DNA of 14,282 bases, from the NCBI GenBank assembly GCA_035378985.1, contig DAOSUR010000029.1, positions 1 through 14,282 of the forward strand, written 5' to 3'. Each line of letters opens with the position of its first letter. The stretch's first letter is position 1. This DNA comes from Anaerohalosphaeraceae bacterium (lineage in GTDB: Bacteria; Planctomycetota; Phycisphaerae; Sedimentisphaerales; Anaerohalosphaeraceae). The translations under genes were made by a program, and so were the position numbers. Shown piece by piece: positions 1 to 7,219 of this stretch. A model generated the notes under the pieces. That model was not told where the DNA came from and ran no database searches. It saw nothing but the letters and a program-made list of their open reading frames with translations.

Positions 1-696
1 TTACTTAACGCTGGATATTCCAATGCTTAGTGGTACTATAAACGGGGGAAGGTCACCGAGATTATAAAATTTGATATAAACAGCAAGGTTATTTGTAGTG
101 CCGGAGTTGGTTTTGACGAGTTTGATAACATACAAACCCGTCGAAAACACGCCGCCCGGATATGTTGGGTAAATATCCGCCCCTCCCGTAGCCGGATCTG
201 TCCCATTTGTTGCATAGTAAGCAGTTAGTCCTCTATTGTTCCATCCATAAGCATTTCCTGCCATTAACTCGTGAGTCGTATTACTAAGCCCCACCTGCAC
301 AACAATATCTGAAGAGTTGGAGATGGTCGAGAAACTCATATAAAGCGTCTTGTCCGTCGTCAAATCGATCGGGTTGGCCAGGGGTCGTGTGGCCGTGACC
401 ACGTTCCATTGTTTGCACTCCCACCAATGCTGTCTGCCGCCGACTGTATCTGGTTCATATCCGCCGTCAATTCCAACCTGTTGATAAGGCCAGATTGATG
501 TAAGATATTCTGTTGTTCGGCCGGGAGAAACCGACCAGGAGCCTGCCAGGCCGCTTTCGGCGCTGGAACCAGAGTAGCCGCCCAGAGAGCCGCCTGTTGC
601 ATCTCCAAAACCTTCATAAACTAACAGCGATGCCTGACTGGCAGAGGTCACTGCAAATACCAGGGTCAGAATCAAAGCTATTTTCACTTGTTTCAT
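1..696 (-). CDS. Secreted beta-sandwich (LamG/ConA-like) protein, C-terminally short
   Basis: A 231-residue exported protein of unknown function. The start is the ATG at 696, preceded by GGGAGA. Residues 1-23 form a signal peptide (basic MKQVK, hydrophobic core, small residues near QAS). The mature part begins with LLVYEGFGDA and carries the blocks TATRPLANPIDLT, LYMSF, VQVGLSNTTHELMAGNAYGW and GLTAYY. These are shared with the proteins encoded at 1696-3822 and 3914-4735. I read this as a Planctomycetes/Verrucomicrobia-type concanavalin-like domain; the fold is inferred. The stop TAA occupies positions 1-3. The reading frame ends at PLSIGISSVK, where both paralogues continue for about 30 more conserved residues ending in an IDEIRLG motif and then a C-terminal anchor. 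The protein therefore lacks the end of the domain and any PEP-CTERM or dockerin-like tail. It is either naturally short or a broken copy; the sequence beyond the window is needed to decide. Confidence 0.75.
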   Translation of the reverse strand: MKQVKIALILTLVFAVTSASQASLLVYEGFGDATGGSLGGYSGSSAESGLAGSWSVSPGRTTEYLTSIWPYQQVGIDGGYEPDTVGGRQHWWECKQWNVVTATRPLANPIDLTTDKTLYMSFSTISNSSDIVVQVGLSNTTHELMAGNAYGWNNRGLTAYYATNGTDPATGGADIYPTYPGGVFSTGLYVIKLVKTNSGTTNNLAVYIKFYNLGDLPPFIVPLSIGISSVK

Positions 697-741
697 TGTA
701 GCATTCTCCCAAAAAAAAATTATAAGATTCCATGATATTCG

Positions 742-759
742 AAAAAGACACGTCTTTTT
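742..759 (-). terminator. Possible A/T-rich hairpin after the prepilin-type gene
   Basis: AAAAAGAC and GTCTTTTT form an inverted repeat just downstream of the stop codon of the prepilin-type gene (778). Folded with a four-base loop it gives about seven pairs, mostly A-U, and the right arm doubles as a T tract. It is weak as an intrinsic terminator. Its symmetry also allows a role on the plus strand, or as a protein-binding palindrome. Confidence 0.3.
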
Positions 760-777
760 TTGAGGGTGAAAGAACCT

Positions 778-1599
778 TTATGGAATTATAAGGTCCGCTC
801 GCTTGGGGGACTGTTTACTCCAGCTTATCAAACCCAGATCTTTCAGGTTAACTTTTTCAACATAACCGCCTACAAATCCGACATTGACGGCCATTCCATG
901 CCGATCTACCATGTAGCGTTTTAGGAAATGCGAAGGACTGTGAGGAAGTCCCAGTCCTCCGGGTGTTGCATGCGGATCTTTTAGATGTGGTCTGTTGACC
1001 GAAAGACGGAGAGGGATTTCCTGGTCAGGCATGGGCCAGACGTCCATGCGAAAGGAATCAGCCAAAAGGCCGGCGTCTGCACGGGCGATTTTGTATTTTT
1101 CAAAATAGCGTCCCGAGGTTTGACTGAGGTTTCCGCCCCATTTTTCATACCACGTTCGGCCGCTTGAATCCGGGGAATCAGGCAAAAGCCAGCAGTTAAT
1201 CCCATAGCTGCCGATTCCATTCTGGAAATACCAGGTTGTGTCAAAGGTTCCGTCTTCTTGGGTAGTCTGGATTTTGGTAGAAGGGCAAATATTGATTTGC
1301 ATCACCCCGGAACGATCAAGGGTCGGATTCTGCTGAAAATACTGATCGCCTAAATAGGGAGCAATCTTTCGAAACCAATAATCTGCCCCATATCCCAAGG
1401 GGAAGATCCTACCGTCATTTTCCTGACTGTAAACACTGAAAGCCAGCGTCATCTGTTTGAGATTGCTCCGACAGGATAGCGTTTTGGCGGCTTCGCGGGC
1501 CTTTCGAAGCGCTGGGACCAGCACCGCTAACAGCAAGGAAATAATTGCAATTACCACCAACAGCTCAATTAATGTAAACCCTTTTTTTCTTGATTTCAT
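778..1599 (-). CDS. Prepilin-type N-terminal cleavage/methylation protein (DUF1559-like)
   Basis: A 273-residue type II/IV pseudopilin-like protein. Residues 1-7 are the basic leader MKSRKKG. Prepilin peptidase would cut between G7 and F8, in the classic context GFTLIELLVVIAII, with E at position 5 of the mature protein. The hydrophobic helix spans residues 8-30 and is followed by LRKAREAAKTLSCRSNLKQ, typical of the abundant planctomycete pseudopilins. The globular C-terminal part contains DRHGMAVNVGFVGGYVEKV (232-250). In this class one expects an H-x9-DG motif here; H234 is present but the D position is G244. The start has GGAG and AAGGG upstream. The gene lies between two members of a secreted protein family and behind a strong terminator, so it probably has its own promoter, which I could not locate. 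Such proteins are exported and may form or cap surface or secretion pseudopili; the exact role is unknown. Confidence 0.88.
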   Translation of the reverse strand: MKSRKKGFTLIELLVVIAIISLLLAVLVPALRKAREAAKTLSCRSNLKQMTLAFSVYSQENDGRIFPLGYGADYWFRKIAPYLGDQYFQQNPTLDRSGVMQINICPSTKIQTTQEDGTFDTTWYFQNGIGSYGINCWLLPDSPDSSGRTWYEKWGGNLSQTSGRYFEKYKIARADAGLLADSFRMDVWPMPDQEIPLRLSVNRPHLKDPHATPGGLGLPHSPSHFLKRYMVDRHGMAVNVGFVGGYVEKVNLKDLGLISWSKQSPKRADLIIP

Positions 1600-1653
1600 T
1601 GACCCTTTTCTCCAATCATAAAACCACCTTTCTTATTCCGTTTTTTTGTAAAA

Positions 1654-1686
1654 GGCGGAGCTCCTTCCGGAGAGAGGAGCCCCGCC
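1654..1686 (-). terminator. Strong intrinsic terminator after the 708-residue surface protein gene
   Basis: On the minus strand GGCGGGGCTCCT (1686-1675) pairs with AGGAGCTCCGCC (1665-1654). This is a 12-pair GC-rich stem with a single G-U wobble and a 9-base loop, followed at once by TTTT. It starts 9 bases after the stop codon of the gene ending at 1696. It probably ends the transcript that carries the surface protein genes and possibly sigma and FecR. Confidence 0.85.
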
Positions 1687-1695
1687 TGAAGAACA

Positions 1696-3822
1696 TTAGT
1701 AAGGGATAGCCACTGTCAAGCGGATATCTTCCAGCCATTGCCCTGTTAGAAAAGCAAGATCTTCCAGATTCACCACACAGTCTTGGTTCAAGTCTGCAGC
1801 ATTGTACCCTGATTGAACCATCTGTTGAGCTGCACATGCATCTGCCGCAACACGAACTGTCAGGGTATCTGAGGCTGATTGAGGACCTTGCCCTCCGTTG
1901 GTGTCCGTGGCGGTCAGTTTGATTACGTAATCCCCCGCTCTATCTGTTGTGAAAGAGGCGGTTGGATTCAGAGGATCAGCCGAAGTCTTTACCACACTGG
2001 CGGACGCTCCCGAAGGCCCAGAAACGATTGACCAGACTACATCGGTATCGGCTACATCTCCCTCACCAAGGTCGTCCACCGTTCCTGTCAGTAACTGAGG
2101 CAGATTGCTTAGCCAAGTAATATAGTTATAACCAGCCTCTACAATTGGAGGAAAGTCAGAGGGTTCGGCCTGAACAACATACGTCCTTCCCGTATAAAGA
2201 TTGGTATCAATGATGGTATCGACTCTCCAGAACAAGTACTGGTCGTAGCTGATACCACTGGGAATGGTGTAAGACGCTGTTGACGGAGACAGAGGAATTC
2301 CCGCTACAGCCAAGTATGCTGTTGTATCATAGGTCCCAATATAATAATACAGAATCTGCTGCTGAACATTCGGATCATTCGAAGGAGTCCACGTTAGCTC
2401 TAAGGGTGCTTGGGGAGTCAAAAGAACACTGCCGTCGGGTTGGTTGTCCAACACTCCATGAATCGCTTCCTGATAAAGCCTGAATTCATCGCATCCGACA
2501 AATCCATAACCGTCAGTATCTGTCACATCAAAAAAGATACCCAGTTTTTTCCCAACAGCAGGATCATCGGGACCAACCATAAAACTTGTTGTAACCGTCA
2601 CATAACTGCCAGTTAGTCCCGTCTGCTCTTGTTCTGCAAGAATAATCCACTGGCTGTTGATGTTAGGTTCATCTTCCAGGTAAAACATCCCGATTTTCCC
2701 GCTCTCACAACTGTAAGAGCTTCGCATCTGGGCCTCTAGCACATAGGGGATATTGGGCAGGATATTCACATCCACAATCTGGTAGGCCGGCTCGTCGCTG
2801 ACCCCTACATAACCGTGCCAAGCCGTCCCGTTGGCCCCGCCGCTCTGGGTGCCGGAATCTTGCGGTGGATTGCTCCGGCTGGTCCAGCCGGGAATAAGAT
2901 CCCAATTATCGGTTACCCGCAAATCTGGCTCTTCAAAACTCCGATTGACGATTTTGTCTGTCAGATCTCCGATCCAGCCGATAATTGGATCCGGTACTGG
3001 CAGAGGAACAAAGCCGACGACATCTACAAAACTTTCACCCAGCCGAATTTCGTCGATATTCGGCCAGCCGGCGACCTTTAAACTCAGATTGGTAAAGACG
3101 CCGGATACGCCGGTCAGAGAAAGTGTTCTATAGCGATTCGGCTCTCTCATAATGTCTGCTGGATCCTCTGATCCCAAATCATAAAATTCCACTGTAACAG
3201 TCAGGTCATTGGTCGAGCTGGAATTGCTTTTGACAAACTTCACCACGAAAAAGGCATTTCGATCGCCAACTCCCCAAGTGCCTCCTATTGTCGTCCCATT
3301 TTGATTGGTGGTAGGAGCTGTCCCGAGTGTTCCGTAATAGGCCGTTAATCCACCCCAATTCCACACATTTCCCGCCATGATTTCATGGGTGTCGTTGGCA
3401 AGGCCGACCTGGGCTACAAAATCGGCCCCGTCACAGGCGGCAAAAAAGCTCATGTAATACGTTCCATCTGAGGTTAGATCAATCGGATTGACCAAAGGAC
3501 GGCTCGCAGTGGCGGTACTCCACGCTGTTTTTCTGACCACATGTTGAGCTCCTCCAACCACTTCCGGGCTGTAACCGTGGAGTATCCCGATTTGTGCTCC
3601 CCAGGTCGGCGGAGTGGCGGTTTGGGTGTTGGCTGCATCACCAGTCACTTGATCACCAGTCACTTGCCATACGCCGCTTAGACCAGATTCCGCACTGGTT
3701 CCTGCATACCCTTGCAGGAGAGCGTTGTTTAAGGCATCGCCAAAACTTTCGTATGCGAGCAAGGCGGCTTGTGTAGATATCGCACACGTGCAAATCACAA
3801 GAAGGATAACTATATTCTTCAT
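1696..3822 (-). CDS. Secreted multidomain protein: ConA-like, CBM-like, FN3-like, PKD-like, dockerin-like
   Basis: A 708-residue exported protein. I chose the ATG at 3822 because GGAGG lies 5 bases upstream and a signal peptide follows directly (1-19, MKNIVILLVICTCAISTQA). An in-frame ATG at 3909 would add 29 residues with no signal character. Residues 21-268 are the ConA-like domain shared with its two neighbours (LLAYESFGDA, SRPLVNPIDLT, YYMSF, GLANDTHEIMAGN, IDEIRLGESFVDV). Residues 290-452 start NRSFEEPD and look like a carbohydrate-binding beta-sandwich. Residues about 462-552 are FN3-like. Residues about 557-660 are PKD/K319-like (TVDDLG, VVWSIVSGPSGA, AGDYVIKLTATDTNGG). Residues 676-699 (DLNQDCVVNLEDLAFLTGQW) form a single dockerin-like calcium-binding repeat, as is common in Planctomycetes. 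The tail could bind a partner or a cell-surface element. Domain names come from motif reading, not a search. Binding of glycans is inferred; no catalytic residues are apparent. Confidence 0.87.
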   Translation of the reverse strand: MKNIVILLVICTCAISTQAALLAYESFGDALNNALLQGYAGTSAESGLSGVWQVTGDQVTGDAANTQTATPPTWGAQIGILHGYSPEVVGGAQHVVRKTAWSTATASRPLVNPIDLTSDGTYYMSFFAACDGADFVAQVGLANDTHEIMAGNVWNWGGLTAYYGTLGTAPTTNQNGTTIGGTWGVGDRNAFFVVKFVKSNSSSTNDLTVTVEFYDLGSEDPADIMREPNRYRTLSLTGVSGVFTNLSLKVAGWPNIDEIRLGESFVDVVGFVPLPVPDPIIGWIGDLTDKIVNRSFEEPDLRVTDNWDLIPGWTSRSNPPQDSGTQSGGANGTAWHGYVGVSDEPAYQIVDVNILPNIPYVLEAQMRSSYSCESGKIGMFYLEDEPNINSQWIILAEQEQTGLTGSYVTVTTSFMVGPDDPAVGKKLGIFFDVTDTDGYGFVGCDEFRLYQEAIHGVLDNQPDGSVLLTPQAPLELTWTPSNDPNVQQQILYYYIGTYDTTAYLAVAGIPLSPSTASYTIPSGISYDQYLFWRVDTIIDTNLYTGRTYVVQAEPSDFPPIVEAGYNYITWLSNLPQLLTGTVDDLGEGDVADTDVVWSIVSGPSGASASVVKTSADPLNPTASFTTDRAGDYVIKLTATDTNGGQGPQSASDTLTVRVAADACAAQQMVQSGYNAADLNQDCVVNLEDLAFLTGQWLEDIRLTVAIPY
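3637..3666. repeat. Perfect 15-bp tandem duplication inside a coding region
   Basis: The unit ATCACCAGTCACTTG occurs twice head to tail (3637-3651 and 3652-3666). On the coding strand it duplicates five codons, giving QVTGDQVTGD at residues 53-62 of the 708-residue protein, so the frame is kept. Confidence 0.95.
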
Positions 3823-3827
3823 GGCAA

Positions 3828-3832
3828 CCTCC
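3828..3832 (-). promoter_or_regulatory. Ribosome binding site deciding the start at 3822
   Basis: GGAGG sits 5 bases before the ATG at 3822 and directly before a signal-peptide-like N-terminus. It favours this start over the upstream in-frame ATG at 3909. Confidence 0.8.
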
Positions 3833-3913
3833 ACAAAAATTGTTTTTTTATCTGCACTTTCACTTTCAAACAGACTGCTGACAGAAAACAGAGTAGCACT
3901 TAAAATCAACGAA

Positions 3914-4735
3914 TTACCTCCATTTTCTCGAGCTAACTAAGAGACCGAGTCCCAGTAAAGAAAATGTTGCAGGTTCGGGAATAATCACGTCGCTTAAACT
4001 ATGCCCCAATCGGATCTCATCGATACTCACCCATCCATCTGCTTTGATAGCAAGATGTGTAAAAGTATCCGTTATTCCCGTGAGGGCAATGGTTCTGGAA
4101 GCATCGGGGCTGCCGTCATAAACTGTGTCCCGGTAGTACTCGAGTGTGATCTCCAAATCGTCTGTAGTGCCGGAATTATATTTATTGAGCATAATCACCA
4201 CCAGGTAATCTCGCATTTCTCCCCGCCAATTGCCGTCGATGAAGGTTCCGTTGCAATTTGTCTGAAATCCACCGTTCAGTGCACCGTAATAGGCCGTAAT
4301 CCCTTTGTCGGCAGCGCCGGAGTAGGCATTACCCGCCATCAGCTCGCTGGAGGCATTGGCCAAACCGACTTGTGAACCATGATCGGCCTGGTCGGACTGG
4401 AAGAGAAAACTCATGTAAAAACTGCCGTCTCCTGTCAAGTCGATCGAGCTGCTCAACGGACGCGATGCCTGAGTCAGCCACCAAGCTGTGTGCTCTGCAA
4501 CAGGCCAATTCGGCCCGGGTTGTCCCCATTGGCCGCCTTCTCCCGTTCTAAGACTCATCTCTTGGCCCGCATTGACTATCCACGTACCGGATAAACCGAT
4601 TTTACTGGTTCCGATATAGCCGGTTAAAGGGTTCCCGTTGATTGCCTCGCCGAACCCTTCATAGACTAAGACATTAGCATGACACACCGTAACCGACACA
4701 ACGGCTACCATGAAGACTGCTGCTACACTTTTCAT
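3914..4735 (-). CDS. PEP-CTERM anchored ConA-like surface protein
   Basis: A 273-residue exported protein. The start ATG at 4735 is preceded 7 bases upstream by GGAGGA and opens a signal peptide (1-20, MKSVAAVFMVAVVSVTVCHA). The alternative ATG at 4756 adds a charged leader and is less likely. Residues 21-250 are the ConA-like domain (VLVYEGFGEA, SRPLSSSIDLTGDG, FYMSFLF, QVGLANASSELMAGNAY, GITAYYGAL, IDEIRLGHSLSDV). Residues 252-273 are a textbook PEP-CTERM sorting signal: IPEPATFSLLGLGLL, then SSRKWR as the basic tail. Proteins with this signal are processed by an exosortase in exopolysaccharide-producing Gram-negative bacteria; no exosortase gene lies in the window. The gene follows the FecR-like gene by 89 bases without a visible terminator, so it may be co-transcribed with the sigma/anti-sigma pair. 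Confidence 0.9.
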   Translation of the reverse strand: MKSVAAVFMVAVVSVTVCHANVLVYEGFGEAINGNPLTGYIGTSKIGLSGTWIVNAGQEMSLRTGEGGQWGQPGPNWPVAEHTAWWLTQASRPLSSSIDLTGDGSFYMSFLFQSDQADHGSQVGLANASSELMAGNAYSGAADKGITAYYGALNGGFQTNCNGTFIDGNWRGEMRDYLVVIMLNKYNSGTTDDLEITLEYYRDTVYDGSPDASRTIALTGITDTFTHLAIKADGWVSIDEIRLGHSLSDVIIPEPATFSLLGLGLLVSSRKWR

Positions 4736-4742
4736 CTTCAGT

Positions 4743-4748
4743 TCCTCC
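4743..4748 (-). promoter_or_regulatory. Ribosome binding site deciding the start at 4735
   Basis: GGAGGA lies 7 bases before the ATG at 4735. It falls inside the codons that would follow the upstream ATG at 4756, which argues for the shorter protein with the clean signal peptide. Confidence 0.75.
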
Positions 4749-4824
4749 ACATACATTGTTTAAATTTCGGATATGTTTTTCGTTTCAGCCGACACACACT
4801 TCACACGTCGAGTTGTCTGCATCT

Positions 4825-6498
4825 CTATTTTCTTTCCATTATCAGAATCGGTTGAGCAAAAATGCACCAGTCGTAGTGCGTTCCGTCTCCGCCGTCAGTA
4901 GCGGCCAAAGTCAAAAATCGATTTGTTGGGGTGATTGGAATTTCCACTGTCTTGCTTTGAAGGTTCTGATAGTCTGACTGATAGTGAAAAACACAATTCC
5001 CATCGACCAATACCCAAAATTCGGAACGTTTCCGAAAATCAAGTACCTGGGGCAGACCACACAAGACCCGGAAAGATTTCATTTCCAGGGTAGGGTAGGC
5101 CCGCCTGATCTGATCTAAATCGAACGTGATGCCTGCATTTGGATGAATCAAGAGTCGGGGCGGAATCCCTGTTTCCGCATCTTCTTCCACCTCGAGCCGC
5201 GTAGAAACGTAATCGATGATGCCGGTTGTCGGATCTTTTTTGGCCAAGTAGGGATTGGAAGTAATATCCGACCAATACTCTCCGCTGGTGGGAGGGAAGA
5301 GAAACTGGTGACCTAATGAACTGATGATGGTGGGCCCGGAAGCTCCATTTGGGACAAACACTCCATCTACAAAAGGTGCTCCTTTGACCGTCCGAAAGCC
5401 GGTTGCCTCTGGCGTTTCATATCCCTGATTGGCTATATTCTGCAGTTGTCCTGTTGAGAGATTAATCCCCCGTCGGTTATCTCCTCCCCCGAACCCGTTA
5501 CCTCCGCCGATCAGATCGGCCAAACTGAGGGATTGACCCTTCCAAATTAAATTTGAAGATGAGTCAATATACCGGACAAAAAAATCCTCCCGGCATTCGA
5601 TTTCTTTGATTTGTCCTGTTGAGGAACGAAGCCTTCGCGCTTCTCCTGCCGGCAGATTCAAACTGATATTCTGGCCACTTGCTTTTGAAACGAATACAAC
5701 CTTTCCGCGAAGAACATGAACCTCAGTATCCCCGTTGAGTCCTTGAGCAATGCCGAACTCTGTACCCAAATCGATAATTTTAGACTCACGGGTACATATC
5801 TGAAATCCGTACGCAGACGAAGGAACTACCGCGTAAAGCTTTCCGTAATGAAGTTTCAGCATATCCTCTCCGAGCAGCTGAAACGAAGCCGGCGCTTCAA
5901 CCGTGACTTGTGCGAAATTATCAAAAAGAATCTGCACCAACCCTGCTCGAAGAACAAAGGGTTTGGAACTGGCCGAAAGTAGAGTTCCTTTGGTCCAAGA
6001 AGCCGAATCCGCCCAAACGGCTCCGAAAGTATCCGCCAAAAGAGCCACGGATTGACTTTCCCGGAAAGGAGAAAACCGAGCCAAAAGAATTATAGCAACA
6101 AGTGCCGCTGCAGACGCTATCAAAGCATAAAGAGGGACCTTACTCAAGGTCTGTCTCTGTTTTATCGAAGGCCGAATGGTGTAGTTTTCCTCGTTCTGAG
6201 GAGCGTTCTGTTGCACCGGGATTGGTTCTGCTGTATTTTCTTCTTTTGCCAAGGCCTGCCATAACCTCCAATCAAGGAGTTTCTCGGAAGCAAAGTCCTG
6301 AGGAATTTCAGAAAGTGGGGACTTCCGACCATGGAAAATCGCCTGAAGCATCACCAATTCTATATAATAGCGTCTGGCCTCCGGATGTGTACGGAGAACA
6401 CCCTTTAGTCTCTGAAGTTCCTCATCGGTTAAAGTGCCGTCTCGAAATCTGAGGACCCATTCGCAAAATACCTGATTTTCACGCAGGAATTCCATCAT
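4825..6498 (-). CDS. FecR-like anti-sigma protein with NPCBM-like C-terminus
   Basis: A 557-residue membrane protein and the likely regulator of the adjacent ECF sigma factor. Residues 10-55 (CEWVLRFRDGTLTDEELQRL onward) match the short cytoplasmic anti-sigma region seen in planctomycete FecR proteins. One membrane helix spans 121-141 (VPLYALIASAAALVAIILLA). Residues about 150-295 are the periplasmic FecR domain (VTVEAPASFQLL, KLYAVVPSSAYGF, IDLGTEFGI, VHVLRGKVVF, LPAGEARRL). A glycine-rich hinge follows at 330-340 (IGGGNGFGGGD). Residues about 445-552 resemble an NPCBM-type carbohydrate-binding domain (FWVLVDGNCVFHYQS, LTLAATDGGDGTHYDWCIF). The start overlaps the sigma stop as ATGA, and a second ATG follows immediately, so Met1 or Met2 could be used. 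The inferred role is to hold the sigma factor and release it on an outside signal, perhaps a glycan. The C-terminal assignment is by motif only. Confidence 0.85.
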   Translation of the reverse strand: MMEFLRENQVFCEWVLRFRDGTLTDEELQRLKGVLRTHPEARRYYIELVMLQAIFHGRKSPLSEIPQDFASEKLLDWRLWQALAKEENTAEPIPVQQNAPQNEENYTIRPSIKQRQTLSKVPLYALIASAAALVAIILLARFSPFRESQSVALLADTFGAVWADSASWTKGTLLSASSKPFVLRAGLVQILFDNFAQVTVEAPASFQLLGEDMLKLHYGKLYAVVPSSAYGFQICTRESKIIDLGTEFGIAQGLNGDTEVHVLRGKVVFVSKASGQNISLNLPAGEARRLRSSTGQIKEIECREDFFVRYIDSSSNLIWKGQSLSLADLIGGGNGFGGGDNRRGINLSTGQLQNIANQGYETPEATGFRTVKGAPFVDGVFVPNGASGPTIISSLGHQFLFPPTSGEYWSDITSNPYLAKKDPTTGIIDYVSTRLEVEEDAETGIPPRLLIHPNAGITFDLDQIRRAYPTLEMKSFRVLCGLPQVLDFRKRSEFWVLVDGNCVFHYQSDYQNLQSKTVEIPITPTNRFLTLAATDGGDGTHYDWCIFAQPILIMERK

Positions 6499-7034
6499 TC
6501 GCTTCCTTGTTCTGCCAGCGTCCTGCGGATGCAGCGAAGAAGAATATCATGAGCTCGAGCAAGTTTGACATAAATCACTTTGATGGTCGTGCACATTTTT
6601 TCCGCGATGGACTTGACGGAAATCTCGTCTTCATATCGCCAATGAATAATCCGGCGGTCGAGGGGATTCAGCTCTGTTAGGCATTGACGAAGGGCTTCGA
6701 TACGAAAATCAATGGCCTTAATGGATTGGTGGGCTTCTTCTTCCAAAAGACCTTCAATCTCTTCTCCAAGATAGAGAGGGCCATGGCCTTTTTTTCTCCG
6801 ATAATTTTGGATAACATGGTGGGCGATCCCAATTCCCCAAGAGCCGAAATCCTTTCCCTCTTCAAAGTGGTCAAACTTGGTCCACATAATAGAAAGTGTT
6901 TCCTGAAAAAGATCCTCTGCATCTGCCCGGCAAGGAATTAAAAGATAAATATAAGAATAAATTCGACGTTCATTAGCGAATAGCAAACGCATGAACCGTT
7001 TCGTCCTGTCCAATTTGTTTTTTTCTATCTGCAT
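6495..7034 (-). CDS. ECF-type sigma-70 factor, planctomycete/verrucomicrobial family
   Basis: A 179-residue sigma factor with the two domains of the ECF group. Region 2 covers about residues 15-82, with DAEDLFQETL (38-47, core RNA polymerase contact) and FGSWGIGIAHHVIQNYRRKK (63-82, promoter -10 recognition and melting). Region 4 covers about 115-173: a helix-turn-helix that begins LRQCLTELNPLDRRII, continues with RYEDEISVKSIAEKM and ends with KLARAHDILLRCIRRTL. It matches my memory of the sigma family TIGR02989, widespread in Rhodopirellula-like genomes. Length is normal. The stop overlaps the FecR-like start (ATGA), which fits a cognate sigma/anti-sigma pair. The start at 7034 has only a weak purine-rich upstream sequence (AAGAGAAAG). 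It is the first gene after the AT-rich junction and probably has its promoter there. Confidence 0.92.
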   Translation of the reverse strand: MQIEKNKLDRTKRFMRLLFANERRIYSYIYLLIPCRADAEDLFQETLSIMWTKFDHFEEGKDFGSWGIGIAHHVIQNYRRKKGHGPLYLGEEIEGLLEEEAHQSIKAIDFRIEALRQCLTELNPLDRRIIHWRYEDEISVKSIAEKMCTTIKVIYVKLARAHDILLRCIRRTLAEQGSE

Positions 7035-7219
7035 ACTTTCTCTTAATAAAAAAACCTTTACCCTCTATTAGGAGCTTGTCTGCAAACTCTTTTTTTTCTT
7101 CGGTTTTTTCCTTTTTTTAATATATGCAAGAATAAAGAGGGACAAGGTCTGGATATGAACGGATTTTACAATTATAGATAGGTCAGGTCCGGAAGATTTT
7201 CGTTTGTTAGCAGAGAGGA
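7035..7219. other. AT-rich junction between tail module and sigma locus
   Basis: No credible gene lies here. The minus strand carries long A runs with G (about 7087-7118), and the stretch is much poorer in GC than the tail genes on its right. No GC-rich hairpin terminator for the tail operon is visible, and I see no tRNA or direct repeat that would mark an attachment site. It must hold any dedicated promoter of the sigma gene. Confidence 0.6.

Noticed and set aside
7119..7145. Promoter-like TTGTCC and TATATT on the minus strand before the sigma gene
   Set aside because: The spacer is only 15 bases and AT-rich DNA produces such matches by chance. A TATAAT further upstream (about 7170-7180) has no -35 partner. 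Not strong enough to annotate.
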